Translations under genes and position numbers: made by a program
Shown here: one piece after another, positions 51,131 through 59,611 of the stretch
Numbering within the stretch: the stretch's first letter is position 1
How the letters are laid out: each line of letters opens with the position of its first letter
Source: Ruminococcus bicirculans (ex Wegman et al. 2014)
GTDB lineage: Bacteria > Bacillota > Clostridia > Oscillospirales > Ruminococcaceae
Length of the DNA stretch: 64,000 nucleotides
Reading direction: 5' to 3'
Assembly: GCF_000723465.1 (NCBI RefSeq)
Contig: NZ_HF545617.1
Coordinates: 186,001 to 250,000 of the forward strand
The notes under the pieces: model-generated
Databases searched by the model: none
Told to the model about the DNA's origin: nothing
The model's input: only the letters and a program-made list of their open reading frames with translations

Positions 51131-52810
51131 ATGAGAAACGGCCCTATCGGTCAGTATCTGGTACAGAAAGGTCTTATAACTGAAGAACAGCTTCAGGAAG
51201 TCCTTGCCAAACAGAAGGAGCAAAAGGGAAGACTTTTTGGTGATGTCATTATTGACATGAAGCTCGTTACCGATGTTCAGTTCTGTCAGGTTCTCGCCGA
51301 GCGACTGAATGTGTCTTATATCGACCTTGATAATACTGAGCTTATGCCTGATATAGTCAAGAAGATACCGGAGGCAACTGCAAGAAAGTATAACGTCATC
51401 GCAGTCAGCAAAATAGGAAAGCGTATGACCGTTGCAACTAATGACCCTATCAACTTCTATATTTTCGAGGATCTCCGTGTTATCACAGGCTGTAGCATAA
51501 CACCTGTCCTTGCCACAAAGTCATCTATCAACCGTGCAATCGGTAAGATGTACTCAGAAGGTCAGGTTAACTCCGTTGTTGACGAAGCTACAAAGCAAAA
51601 AGAGGAAGAACTTAACCTTGAAGAACTCAAGGATATCTCCGAGGAGAGAATCGAGAACGCTCCTATCGTTAAACTTGCTACCGCTATCGTCGAGAACGCC
51701 CAGCGTCAGGACGCAACGGATATACATATCGAGCCATTCAAGGATAAAACCGTTATCCGTATCCGTGTAAACGGCGACCTTATTGAGCTTATGACTCTTT
51801 CAGCCGCACTTCATACTTCGCTTGTTACCCGTTTCAAGATCTTGAGCGGTATGAATATCGCAGAAAAGCGTATCCCGCAGGACGGCCGTATGTCACAGGT
51901 CGTTGACGGCACAACTCTTGACCTCCGTGTATCTAACCTTCCAATGGTGTACGGCGAAAAAGTCGTTCTCCGTATCCTCGCAACAGGTGATATGTCACTG
52001 AGAAAAATAACCGACCTGGGTATGACAGATTATAACTATAAGAGATTTGAGGCGTGCCTGAAAGTGCCGCAGGGAGTTGTCCTTGTAACAGGCCCTACAG
52101 GTTCAGGTAAATCTACCACACTTTACGCCGCACTTGGCGAAATATCTAAACCAAGCAACAACGTTATCACTGTCGAAGACCCAGTCGAGAAGAAGATAGA
52201 GGGTGTAAACCAGTGCCAGATAAACGAAAAGGCAGGCATGACATTCGGTGCAGCACTTCGTTCTATCCTCCGTCAGGACCCTGACATCATAATGGTCGGA
52301 GAAATGCGTGATACCGAAACTGCTGAGATCGCTATCCGTGCAGCTATTACAGGACACCTTGTTCTGTCAACACTTCATACCAATGACGCCGCTTCTACCG
52401 TAACAAGACTTGTGGATATGGGCGTTGAGGCATACATGGTCGCAACCTCACTTATCGGTATCGTTGCTCAGCGTCTTACAAAGGTGCTTTGCCCTGAGTG
52501 CAAAAAGCCTAGAATGTCAACTGAGGAAGAAAATGAGCTTATGGGTCTTGACCATTCAGTACAGGTGTACGACCCATGTGGCTGTCCAAAGTGCAATAAC
52601 ACAGGATATAAGGGAAGAACCGCTATCCATGAGATCCTTCTCGCAACACCGTCTATGCAGGCTCTTATCACAAGGGGAGCAAAAGCTGACGAAATTCAGG
52701 AGCTTGCAAAGAAAGAGGGCTGTCACCTGCTTCGTGACAACGTTTCAGAGCTTGTTCAGCAAGGCAAGACCTCAATGGACGAACTTATCCGTGTAACATA
52801 TGCTGTATAA
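51131..52810 (+). CDS. pilB: Type IV pilus assembly ATPase PilB
   Basis: This 559-residue GspE-family ATPase powers pilus extension. The N-terminal MshEN domain (GPIGQYLVQKGLITEEQLQEVLAKQ) is followed by the ATPase core: Walker A GPTGSGKST, Asp box, Walker B PDIIMVGEMRDTETAEIA and the His box HLVLSTLHTND. A tetracysteine zinc site is present (CPEC ... CGCPKC near residues 455-492). ATG 51131 has GGAG 8 bases upstream; a start at 51107 is less likely. The 5' region contains a GCGGT/ACCGC hairpin (about 51057-51072). Confidence 0.95.
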   Translation: MRNGPIGQYLVQKGLITEEQLQEVLAKQKEQKGRLFGDVIIDMKLVTDVQFCQVLAERLNVSYIDLDNTELMPDIVKKIPEATARKYNVIAVSKIGKRMTVATNDPINFYIFEDLRVITGCSITPVLATKSSINRAIGKMYSEGQVNSVVDEATKQKEEELNLEELKDISEERIENAPIVKLATAIVENAQRQDATDIHIEPFKDKTVIRIRVNGDLIELMTLSAALHTSLVTRFKILSGMNIAEKRIPQDGRMSQVVDGTTLDLRVSNLPMVYGEKVVLRILATGDMSLRKITDLGMTDYNYKRFEACLKVPQGVVLVTGPTGSGKSTTLYAALGEISKPSNNVITVEDPVEKKIEGVNQCQINEKAGMTFGAALRSILRQDPDIIMVGEMRDTETAEIAIRAAITGHLVLSTLHTNDAASTVTRLVDMGVEAYMVATSLIGIVAQRLTKVLCPECKKPRMSTEEENELMGLDHSVQVYDPCGCPKCNNTGYKGRTAIHEILLATPSMQALITRGAKADEIQELAKKEGCHLLRDNVSELVQQGKTSMDELIRVTYAV

Positions 52811-52837
52811 AAAAGAAATATATGGAGGTAAATTCTA

Positions 52838-53908
52838 ATGGCAATCGACATTAACAAAATTCTTGATGAAGCAAGAGCCCTTGGCTGTTCCGACCTGCAC
52901 TTCACCGTAGGTATTCCGCCGATAGTTAGACAGGGCGGTAACCTGAGAAAGCTTTCCTCATATCCTGATATGACCGAGATTGAAATTCTCAAAATATGCG
53001 AGGATATGTGTACAGATAAGCAGCGTCAGTCTATCAAAGACCATATTGATACCGACTTTACATATGTATCTTCGAGAGGTTTCCGTCACCGTGTAAACGT
53101 GTATCGTCAGAGAGGAAACACGGCCATCGCTCTCCGTCTTTTGAGAAACGATATCCCGACCCTTACCGACCTTGACCTGCCACCTATCCTTGCAGAGTTC
53201 TCAATGAGACCTCGTGGACTTGTGCTTGTAACAGGCCCTACCGGTTCAGGTAAGTCAACAACTCTTGCCGCAATGATCGACCATGTAAATATCCATAAAT
53301 CAGCTCATATCATCACTATTGAGGACCCTATCGAGTATATGCACGCTCATAAGAGATGTATGGTAAACCAGAGAGAGATCGGACCTGACGTACCGAGCTT
53401 CTCACTTGCTCTCCGTGCTGCTCTCCGTGAGGACCCGGACATTATCCTCGTAGGAGAAATGCGTGACTTCGAGACTATCGAAGCTGCTGTTACCGCCGCT
53501 GAAACAGGACATCTTGTTATGAGTACACTTCATACAACGTCCGCACCGTCAACTATCGACCGTATCATCGACGTTTTCCCTGCTCACCAGCAGCATCAGA
53601 TCAGAACTCAGCTTGCTTCCGTTCTCGTAGGTATCTGTACTCAGACACTTTGCCGTACATTCGACGGCACAAGCCGTGTAGCTTGCTGTGAGATACTCAA
53701 CGCAACAGACTCTATCAAAGCTATGATCCGTGACGATAAGGTGCATCTTATCGGTTCAGCTATGCAGACAGGTAAAGCAACAGGAATGCAGACCATGGAT
53801 CAGGAGCTTGCAAAGCTCGTTCGTTCGAGAACGATCTCCATGGACGTTGCGCTTGAAAAGTGCGTAAACCCACAGGATCTAAAGAGATTTATCGCAGGCG
53901 GAGCTTAA
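52838..53908 (+). CDS. pilT: Pilus retraction ATPase PilT
   Basis: This 356-residue hexameric ATPase disassembles the pilus and drives retraction, twitching and DNA uptake. The N-terminal PAS-like part has ALGCSDLHFTVGIPPIVRQGG. Walker A is GPTGSGKST, Walker B PDIILVGEMRDFETIEAA and the His box HLVMSTLHTTSAPSTIDRIIDVFP. The PilT-specific region QHQIRTQLASVLVGICTQTL is present. It lacks the MshEN and zinc modules of PilB, as expected. GGAGG is 9 bases upstream; it follows pilB by 27 bp. Confidence 0.95.
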   Translation: MAIDINKILDEARALGCSDLHFTVGIPPIVRQGGNLRKLSSYPDMTEIEILKICEDMCTDKQRQSIKDHIDTDFTYVSSRGFRHRVNVYRQRGNTAIALRLLRNDIPTLTDLDLPPILAEFSMRPRGLVLVTGPTGSGKSTTLAAMIDHVNIHKSAHIITIEDPIEYMHAHKRCMVNQREIGPDVPSFSLALRAALREDPDIILVGEMRDFETIEAAVTAAETGHLVMSTLHTTSAPSTIDRIIDVFPAHQQHQIRTQLASVLVGICTQTLCRTFDGTSRVACCEILNATDSIKAMIRDDKVHLIGSAMQTGKATGMQTMDQELAKLVRSRTISMDVALEKCVNPQDLKRFIAGGA

Positions 53909-53925
53909 ACTACAATATTAATAAT

Positions 53926-53966
53926 AAAGAGCGTTTTTACCGAGAAAGTAAAAACGCTCTTTTTGT
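53926..53966. terminator. Bidirectional terminator after pilT
   Basis: AGAGCGTTTTTAC (53928-53940) pairs perfectly with GTAAAAACGCTCT (53948-53960), with A and T tracts on the two sides. It serves pilT and the convergent DMT transporter. Confidence 0.9.
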
Positions 53967-53977
53967 TTACCTTTTTG

Positions 53978-54859
53978 TCAGTCCTTGACCTCGCTGTCAT
54001 TGTGCCATACGTTGTTGTAAAGAAAAACAAGCACAGCCATTGCAATGATAATGAAATATCCAAGAAAGCTCCAGCCATCAGGAATATCTCCAAAAAGGAA
54101 ATATCCCAAAATCGTGGTAAAAATCAACTGCGAGTAATCATAAACCGATATCTCCCTTGCAGGAGCGTGAGTGTATGCCGCAGTTATAGCGAACTGCCCG
54201 CCTGCCGCACCTGCGCCAGCTCCCAATAAACAAAGTATTTGGAAAATCGTCATAGGGTGGAAATCTAATATTAGAAATGGCAGGGTGAACAAGCAGGAAA
54301 ATCCCGAGAAGTATGCAACTATCACCGCACCATTTACTCCATGCTGTCCTAAGTATCTTACGCAAGCGTAAGCAAGTCCCGCTCCCATTCCTCCTAGAAA
54401 ACCGATAAGGGCAGGGAAGAAGTTCACGTTCTGAAAACTCGGCTTGATGATAAACAAGCTTCCTATAAATGCACAAATTACAGTGAAGCCCTGAAAGAAA
54501 GTCAGCCGCTCTTTAAGGAAAATAAAAGAGAATATGATAACGAAAAACGGTGACATTTTGTTTAGCATGGAAGCGTCAGACAGCACAAGATGATCTATGG
54601 CATAAAAGTTTCCAAGCATTCCTAGCGTGCCAGCAAGCGCCCTCACAAAAATGACCGCATTGTTCTTTTTGCCATCAATGTGAAAGCGTATGTGGTTTTT
54701 CTTTAGCACTCCGATAGCGAAAAACAACGCCACAAAATTTCTGAAAAAGGTCTTTTGAACCGTCGGTAAGTCTCCCGAAAGCCGCACAAATGCGAACATG
54801 AATGCAAACGAAAAAGCCGACAGAATAATGTAAATAATAGCCTTGTATTTACTTTTCAT
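53978..54859 (-). CDS. EamA-family (DMT) transporter
   Basis: This 293-residue protein has ten membrane helices arranged as two EamA repeats (first repeat about 5-140 with FSFAFMFAFVRLSGDLPTVQKTFFRN; second about 145-290 with AYTHAPAREISVYDYSQLIFTTILGYFLFGD). Drug/metabolite transporters of this type export amino acids, nucleotides or other metabolites; the substrate is unknown. ATG 54859 has GGAGGTGA 5 bases upstream and overlaps the DUF3783 gene by 11 bp, indicating coupling. Confidence 0.88.
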   Translation of the reverse strand: MKSKYKAIIYIILSAFSFAFMFAFVRLSGDLPTVQKTFFRNFVALFFAIGVLKKNHIRFHIDGKKNNAVIFVRALAGTLGMLGNFYAIDHLVLSDASMLNKMSPFFVIIFSFIFLKERLTFFQGFTVICAFIGSLFIIKPSFQNVNFFPALIGFLGGMGAGLAYACVRYLGQHGVNGAVIVAYFSGFSCLFTLPFLILDFHPMTIFQILCLLGAGAGAAGGQFAITAAYTHAPAREISVYDYSQLIFTTILGYFLFGDIPDGWSFLGYFIIIAMAVLVFLYNNVWHNDSEVKD

Positions 54860-55253
54860 CTCTGTCACCTCCGTTCATGTAAATGTGTTCACGCCTCAGC
54901 TCTTTTATAAGCTCGCCCACCTTCCACTTTTGATTATGCAATGTGACCATTGCTTTTAACTTCACCGTAGCTCCTTTTTCCCTGAGCTTTTTCAGTATAG
55001 GGTCAAGGCTCCTGCCGTCAATACCCGAAAAAATAAGGCACTCGTCCGTGATGTCCTCGCCCTCTTTTTCAGACCTGACAAAGCCCTTGAAACCGCAAAG
55101 ATATCCCACCTGCTGTCCCATTATCTCATTGTCAAAGAAAACAGCCTCCGCATTTTCGCTTTTAGCAATATCTTCAATGATATCACGCTTTTGCGAACTG
55201 ATATTTATGCCGATTATCTTTTTCGTTATAGCACTTCGTATTCTTGATTTCAT
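54849..55253 (-). CDS. DUF3783-like protein, 134 aa
   Basis: This 134-residue soluble protein of unknown function has an N-terminal basic helix, then IIGINISSQKRDIIEDIAK, and a C-terminal region resembling DUF3783 (CLIFSGIDGRSLDPILKKLREKG followed by KAMVTLHNQKWKVGELIKELRRE). There is no signal peptide. AGGAG lies 7 bases before ATG 55253. It is first in a two-gene operon with the EamA transporter. Confidence 0.75.
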   Translation of the reverse strand: MKSRIRSAITKKIIGINISSQKRDIIEDIAKSENAEAVFFDNEIMGQQVGYLCGFKGFVRSEKEGEDITDECLIFSGIDGRSLDPILKKLREKGATVKLKAMVTLHNQKWKVGELIKELRREHIYMNGGDRDEK

Positions 55254-55282
55254 AAAATTACTCCTCAAATCGTACTATCTAT

Positions 55283-55311
55283 ATTATACCCCGATCTCAT
55301 ATTTTCTTCAA
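55283..55311 (-). promoter_or_regulatory. Promoter of the DUF3783-EamA operon
   Basis: Minus-strand TTGAAG (55306-55311), 17-bp spacer, TATAAT (55283-55288). Confidence 0.72.
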
Positions 55312-55365
55312 GAGCAAATATACAGAATTTTTACCCTCTTTTGCCCCGATTTTATGTGTGAACGC

Positions 55366-55395
55366 AAAAAAATCGCCCCGATATCTCGGAGCGAT
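55366..55395 (-). terminator. Terminator of the GH31 gene
   Basis: ATCGCTCCGA on the minus strand pairs with CGGGGCGAT (55372-55381 with 55386-55395) and is followed by a T-run (A-tract at 55366-55371). Confidence 0.82.
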
Positions 55396-55410
55396 AGTTT
55401 TATTTAGTCA

Positions 55411-57753
55411 TTAGAGTTCAATAATTACCTTGCCGCTGAAGTTAGGAGCAATTTCAACAGTCTTGTCTGTGTTAGCCACAGCGATCTTGAAGCTTGCCTT
55501 TGTGTCAGTGTATTCGCATTCGATCTTGTTGCCGTGTCTTGTAGCTGTCAGCTCGAATACCTTGTTTGCCTCAGTGTCATAAATAGGGCAAACTGCACTC
55601 TTGCCGACTTCAAGCTCGTAGATAGTGAATGTTGTGCCCTCAAGATAATCATACTCTATCTGTCTTTCAAAGTTGCCGTATGCAATAATGCTGTTTGGCT
55701 TAGCAAGAGCAGGTATCTCAAAGTATGAGCACTTGTGCTTGTACCACTTGCCGCCCTCAAGAACCTTGCCGGTGATAATATCTGTCCACTTGCCCTCTGG
55801 AACATAGTATTCAGCGATACCCTCGTCATTAAGGATAGGAGCAACAAGAATGTTGTCGCCGAACATATACTGTCTGTCAAGCGTCAGGCAAGTTGGGTCG
55901 TCAGCAAAGTCGATGACCATTGCTCTCATTACAGGTACGCCGACCTCGTGTGTCTTGATTGCCTGAGCCCACAGATAAGGCATGAGCTTGCCCTTGAGCT
56001 TTGTGAAGAAGCGCAGAACGTCGCAGGACTCCTCGTCAAAAAGCCATGGCACTCTGTATGACTGGTTACCATGCAGTCTTGAATGTGATGAGAACATACC
56101 GAACGCAGCCCATCTCTTGTAAATGTCAGGTGTAGCAGTAGCTTCAAAGCCTGCCATGTCATGTGAAGTGTAACCGAAGCCTGAGATACAAAGTGACAGA
56201 CAGCCTCTTACAACCTCAGCCATTGAGTTGTAGTTGCCTGAGCAATCTCCGCCCCAGTGAACAGGGAACTTCTGACCGCCTGCTGTAGCAGAACGTGCGA
56301 ACAGACAAGCCTTGTTCTCTCCAAAATATTCTTTCAGTACATTGAATACGCACTCATTATAAAGATATGTGTAGAAGTTGTGCATCTTGATAGGGTCAGA
56401 GCCGTCATAGTAAACAACATCTCTTGTAGGTATTCTCTCACCAAAGTCAGTCTTGAATGTGTCAACACCCATTTCGCAGAGCTTCCTCAGATATCCTGCA
56501 TACCACTTGCAAGCCTCAGGATTAGTGAAGTCAACAATAGCCATACCAGGCTGCCACTCATCACACTGGAATACAGAGCCGTCAGTTTTCTTGATGAAGT
56601 AGCCGTTCTTCATACCCTCGTCAAAGAGCTTTGAACGCTGACCAACATATGGGTTGATCCATACGCAAGTCTTAAGACCCTTGTTTTCGTGAAGTCTCTT
56701 GAGCATTGCAGGTGGGTCAGGGAACTGTGACTTGTCCCACTCAAAGTTACACCACTCAAAGCCCTTCATCCAGAAGCAGTCAAAGTGGAATACCTGAAGA
56801 GGAATATCTCTCTCAGCCATGCCATCGATAAATGATGTGATAGTCTCCTCATCATATGTTGTTGTAAATGAAGTTGTGAGCCACAGACCAAATGAGAATG
56901 CAGGCGGCAGTGAAGGCTTGCCTGTAAGGTCAGTGTAGCCCTTGAGTACGTCAGTGAGGTTAGCACCGCCGAATACATAGTATTCAAGGCTCTCACCTGG
57001 AACTGTCATGGATACCTTAGAAACAGTGTCAGAGCAAACCTCATATGAAACCTTGTCAGTGCTGTTTACAAATACACCGTAGCCCTTTGAAGAAAGATAG
57101 AATGGGATAGACTTGTAAGACTGATCGGAACAAGTGCCGCCGTCAGCGTTCCAAATCTCAACGTTCTGACCGTTCTTAGTGAATGTTGTGAACTTTTCGC
57201 CGAAACCGTAGAAATATTCGCCAACAGAAGTGTCGAACTGCTCTCTGATGTATGTTCTTGTAGGATCGGCAGGGTAGCTCCAGAATGTGTCGTCGAGCTG
57301 TGTCTGAAGTCTTGCCTGCTGCTTGTAAGCATTCTCAAAAATAACGCCTGTCGATCTCCAGCCACCACTTGTGAGTTTCTTATCCTTATAATAGTATGTG
57401 AAGCTCCAGTTCTCCTTAGAAACAACGAGCTTTGTGTCGCCTGTAACAAGTACGGCTTCCTTGTCTGTAACAGTTACCTGTGGTTTGAAGCCCTTGTCCT
57501 CGAGAACAAAGTGCGGACCATTGTCAACATGACCCTTGTGGTGTGTGATGCTTACCTTTACGCAGTTCTCCTGAGTTGAAGTGTAAGCGATCTCAAGGTT
57601 AGCACTTCCGAGCATCATAGCTCTGTTGTATACAACGAAAGGTGTTGCCACAACGAGGAATCCGTTTTCGATCTCTTCGATCTCGAAAGCCTGATTTGCA
57701 TAGTTTACTTCGTAGCCTCTCTGGTTGAGCCAGAAACCGTCAGCAAATTTCAT
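55411..57753 (-). CDS. Glycoside hydrolase family 31, alpha-xylosidase-like (YicI type)
   Basis: This 780-residue cytoplasmic enzyme (no signal peptide) has an N-terminal beta-sandwich beginning MKFADGFWLNQRGYEV and a TIM barrel from about 260. The barrel contains QVFHFDCFWMKGFEWCNFEWD, the nucleophile Asp in FKTDFGERIP and the acid/base Asp in WGGDCSGNYNSMAEVVRG. The KTDFGE context and the start match YicI-type alpha-xylosidases rather than alpha-glucosidases, so xyloglucan oligosaccharides are likely substrates. AGGAGG lies 9-10 bases before the ATG. It is monocistronic. Confidence 0.9.
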   Translation of the reverse strand: MKFADGFWLNQRGYEVNYANQAFEIEEIENGFLVVATPFVVYNRAMMLGSANLEIAYTSTQENCVKVSITHHKGHVDNGPHFVLEDKGFKPQVTVTDKEAVLVTGDTKLVVSKENWSFTYYYKDKKLTSGGWRSTGVIFENAYKQQARLQTQLDDTFWSYPADPTRTYIREQFDTSVGEYFYGFGEKFTTFTKNGQNVEIWNADGGTCSDQSYKSIPFYLSSKGYGVFVNSTDKVSYEVCSDTVSKVSMTVPGESLEYYVFGGANLTDVLKGYTDLTGKPSLPPAFSFGLWLTTSFTTTYDEETITSFIDGMAERDIPLQVFHFDCFWMKGFEWCNFEWDKSQFPDPPAMLKRLHENKGLKTCVWINPYVGQRSKLFDEGMKNGYFIKKTDGSVFQCDEWQPGMAIVDFTNPEACKWYAGYLRKLCEMGVDTFKTDFGERIPTRDVVYYDGSDPIKMHNFYTYLYNECVFNVLKEYFGENKACLFARSATAGGQKFPVHWGGDCSGNYNSMAEVVRGCLSLCISGFGYTSHDMAGFEATATPDIYKRWAAFGMFSSHSRLHGNQSYRVPWLFDEESCDVLRFFTKLKGKLMPYLWAQAIKTHEVGVPVMRAMVIDFADDPTCLTLDRQYMFGDNILVAPILNDEGIAEYYVPEGKWTDIITGKVLEGGKWYKHKCSYFEIPALAKPNSIIAYGNFERQIEYDYLEGTTFTIYELEVGKSAVCPIYDTEANKVFELTATRHGNKIECEYTDTKASFKIAVANTDKTVEIAPNFSGKVIIEL

Positions 57754-57844
57754 GTAATAAACCCTCCTGTAAATTTAAAATAGTTTTCAGAATATAAAAA
57801 AATGAAAATTTTATCGGGAAGTCAGTTCCTCCCCCTTTATGTAT

Positions 57845-57873
57845 ATTTTATAGCATATTTGCCTAAATTGCAA
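57845..57873 (-). promoter_or_regulatory. Possible promoter of the GH31 gene
   Basis: Minus-strand TTGCAA (57868-57873), 17-bp spacer, TAAAAT (57845-57850), giving a leader of about 85 nt. The rest of the gap 57754-58000 is AT-rich with no visible gene. No AAACGTTT operator was seen here. Confidence 0.45.
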
Positions 57874-57999
57874 TAGTAAAAAAGTGATATGTGCAAGTAT
57901 TTTAATGGATTGAGCATATTTTAGTGTAAACATTTCATGAATTGATATTTACATTATATAAATTTATTAAGATATATGTAAACCTTTACACAATACCCA

Positions 58000-58029
58000 A
58001 AAAAAGCGGACGGCATAAAAGTCGTCCGC
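58000..58029 (-). terminator. Terminator of the CapA-like gene
   Basis: GCGGACG (58006-58012) pairs with CGTCCGC (58023-58029); on the minus strand a T-run follows (A-tract at 58000-58005). Confidence 0.82.
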
Positions 58030-58100
58030 AGAAACATCATATTCTTAATCAACTTTGCAAACGGGACGTCGAGGGCGCCATCACCTACATATTGCCCCGA

Positions 58101-59348
58101 CTACTCAATACTAAGAAACTCATCAGGTATGTAAGACAAGCATTGCTTCACGCTCTCACGAGTGAAGCCCTCAACATAATTCTTGGCAAACAGCTCGTCA
58201 GTGTATTCCGCATAAGGATAAACAGTGCAGTTGTACCAATCGCCATAGTATGAATCACCCTCAAAGTGCGATATTATCGGTATCGCCTTAACGTTCTCGA
58301 ATGTCACCTCATTGGTGTCAGGGTCCTTCACAACATTGAGCTTGCCAATAAGTCCTACAAGCGACTTTGTGTCATACATAGTGGAAATAAAGTTGCCCAA
58401 ACCGTAGTAAACGAATGCCTGTCCGCCCTCAGGCTTGTCAAGATATCCGCAAGTGCTGATAGTGTGCGCCTGCGTGCCTATTATCAGGTCAGCACCCCAC
58501 TCCACAAGCTTAGGTGTTATCTCCGTCTGCTGTTCGTTAAGCTCGTTCTGTATCTCTGTGCCGTAATGACATGAAACCACAACAACGTCCGCCATTTTGT
58601 CAGCCTCTTCTATCTGAGCCTTTATCTTGTCCTCGTCATCAAGATATATCACCTGAGCACCGTCACCGCTGAGATAATTGCCGTTGGTGTGCTCCATGTA
58701 TCCCAGAAAAGCAAATTTTATGCCGTTGACTTCCATGGTCTTGATAGTGTCAGCGTCCTCCTGCGAACGATAAGCACCGTAATGCACAATGCCCTTTGTG
58801 TCCCAGTAATCAAGAGAGCTTATAAGCCCCTCTTCACCTTGGTCGAGAACATGATTGTTTGACATAGAAACCACATTGAAGCCCATGTCAACTATTTTGT
58901 CGCCCACAGCAGTTGGCGATGCGAACATAGGATAGCTTTGTGGTTCAACGCTGTCTGTAACAAGCGTTTCCTGATTGATTATAGCCACATCAGTGCCTTC
59001 TATGTACTTTGTAACGTGTTCATAAGCCTGCGTGAAATCATATTTTTCACCACCGCCAAGCTTTAGCGCTTCATTATAAATGTTGTCGTGTATAAGGTTG
59101 TCGCCCACGCAAACCAGCGAGCAGGTGTAGCTTGGCTGTTCCTTTTCTTCTTCATTCACCTCGACCGCTTTTTTGCTGGAGCTGTCCTCAGTTTTTTTGA
59201 CTTCCGCTTTGCTCTCGGTTTCGGTCACGGTCAAAGCGTTTCCGTCAAGCTTGCTCGTGTCAAGCTTACCGCATGATACAGCACTCAGCGACAACATCGC
59301 CGAAAGAGCCACTACTGTGATCTTATTGTATAAAAGTTTGTACTTCAT
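58101..59348 (-). CDS. CapA-family metallophosphatase-like lipoprotein
   Basis: This 415-residue lipoprotein has a signal ending in AVSC (Cys26), a long acidic, Lys-rich linker and a PGA_cap domain. Landmarks are CVGDNLIHDNIYNEA, DVAIINQETLV, VVSMSNNHVLDQGEEGL, GYMEHTNGNYLSGD, VVVSCHYGTE and LIIGTQAHTIS, which hold the D, N and H metal ligands of calcineurin-like enzymes. The family is named for CapA of poly-gamma-glutamate synthesis. No other capBCE genes are near, so the substrate is uncertain. ATG 59348 has GAGAGGA 6 bases upstream; a 5-codon extension overlaps that site. Confidence 0.88.
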   Translation of the reverse strand: MKYKLLYNKITVVALSAMLSLSAVSCGKLDTSKLDGNALTVTETESKAEVKKTEDSSSKKAVEVNEEEKEQPSYTCSLVCVGDNLIHDNIYNEALKLGGGEKYDFTQAYEHVTKYIEGTDVAIINQETLVTDSVEPQSYPMFASPTAVGDKIVDMGFNVVSMSNNHVLDQGEEGLISSLDYWDTKGIVHYGAYRSQEDADTIKTMEVNGIKFAFLGYMEHTNGNYLSGDGAQVIYLDDEDKIKAQIEEADKMADVVVVSCHYGTEIQNELNEQQTEITPKLVEWGADLIIGTQAHTISTCGYLDKPEGGQAFVYYGLGNFISTMYDTKSLVGLIGKLNVVKDPDTNEVTFENVKAIPIISHFEGDSYYGDWYNCTVYPYAEYTDELFAKNYVEGFTRESVKQCLSYIPDEFLSIE

Positions 59349-59399
59349 ATAAATTCCTCTCATAACATTTTAAAAAAATACAAATTTACTTATAATTTA

Positions 59400-59428
59400 A
59401 TTTTAACACATTTTTAAATAATAATCAA
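59400..59428 (-). promoter_or_regulatory. Possible promoter of the CapA-like gene
   Basis: Minus-strand TTGATT (59423-59428), 17-bp spacer, TAAAAT (59400-59405). The region is AT-rich, so chance matches are likely. Confidence 0.4.
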
Positions 59429-59459
59429 GTCGAATTTTGAAAATGTCGAATGCTTTATG

Positions 59460-59488
59460 TTGACCTATATATTATAATGTATTATAAT
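59460..59488 (+). promoter_or_regulatory. Upstream promoter of cas3
   Basis: TTGACC (59460-59465), 17-bp spacer, TATAAT (59483-59488). It would give a cas3 leader of about 115 nt that includes the palindromes and inverted repeat described next. Confidence 0.72.
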
Positions 59489-59501
59489 AAAAATATAATA
59501 A

Positions 59502-59531
59502 TTTGTACAAATATTTGTTTATGTGTACAAA
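59502..59531 (+). repeat. Paired TGTACA palindromes upstream of cas3
   Basis: TTTGTACAAA (59502-59511) and TGTGTACAAA (59522-59531) have centres exactly 20 bp apart, two helical turns, just after the upstream promoter. This spacing is typical of a regulator that binds as two dimers on one face of the DNA. The arms TTTGTACA and TGTACAAA could also form a hairpin in RNA. Confidence 0.5.
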
Positions 59532-59561
59532 AATTTTCCCCACAAGTATTAAATTGTATGC

Positions 59562-59594
59562 TATAATAAAAATATAGATAGATTTGTCTATCTA
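59562..59594 (+). promoter_or_regulatory. Second -10 and perfect inverted repeat before cas3
   Basis: A TATAAT at 59562-59567 (no good -35) is followed 7 bases later by TAGATAGA (59575-59582), a TTTG spacer, and TCTATCTA (59587-59594), a perfect 8-bp inverted repeat. It ends just before the cas3 ribosome site (AAGGAGG 59598-59604). It could be an operator at the transcription start or a 5' hairpin. Confidence 0.55.
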
Positions 59595-59611
59595 AAAAAG
59601 GAGGAATGACC

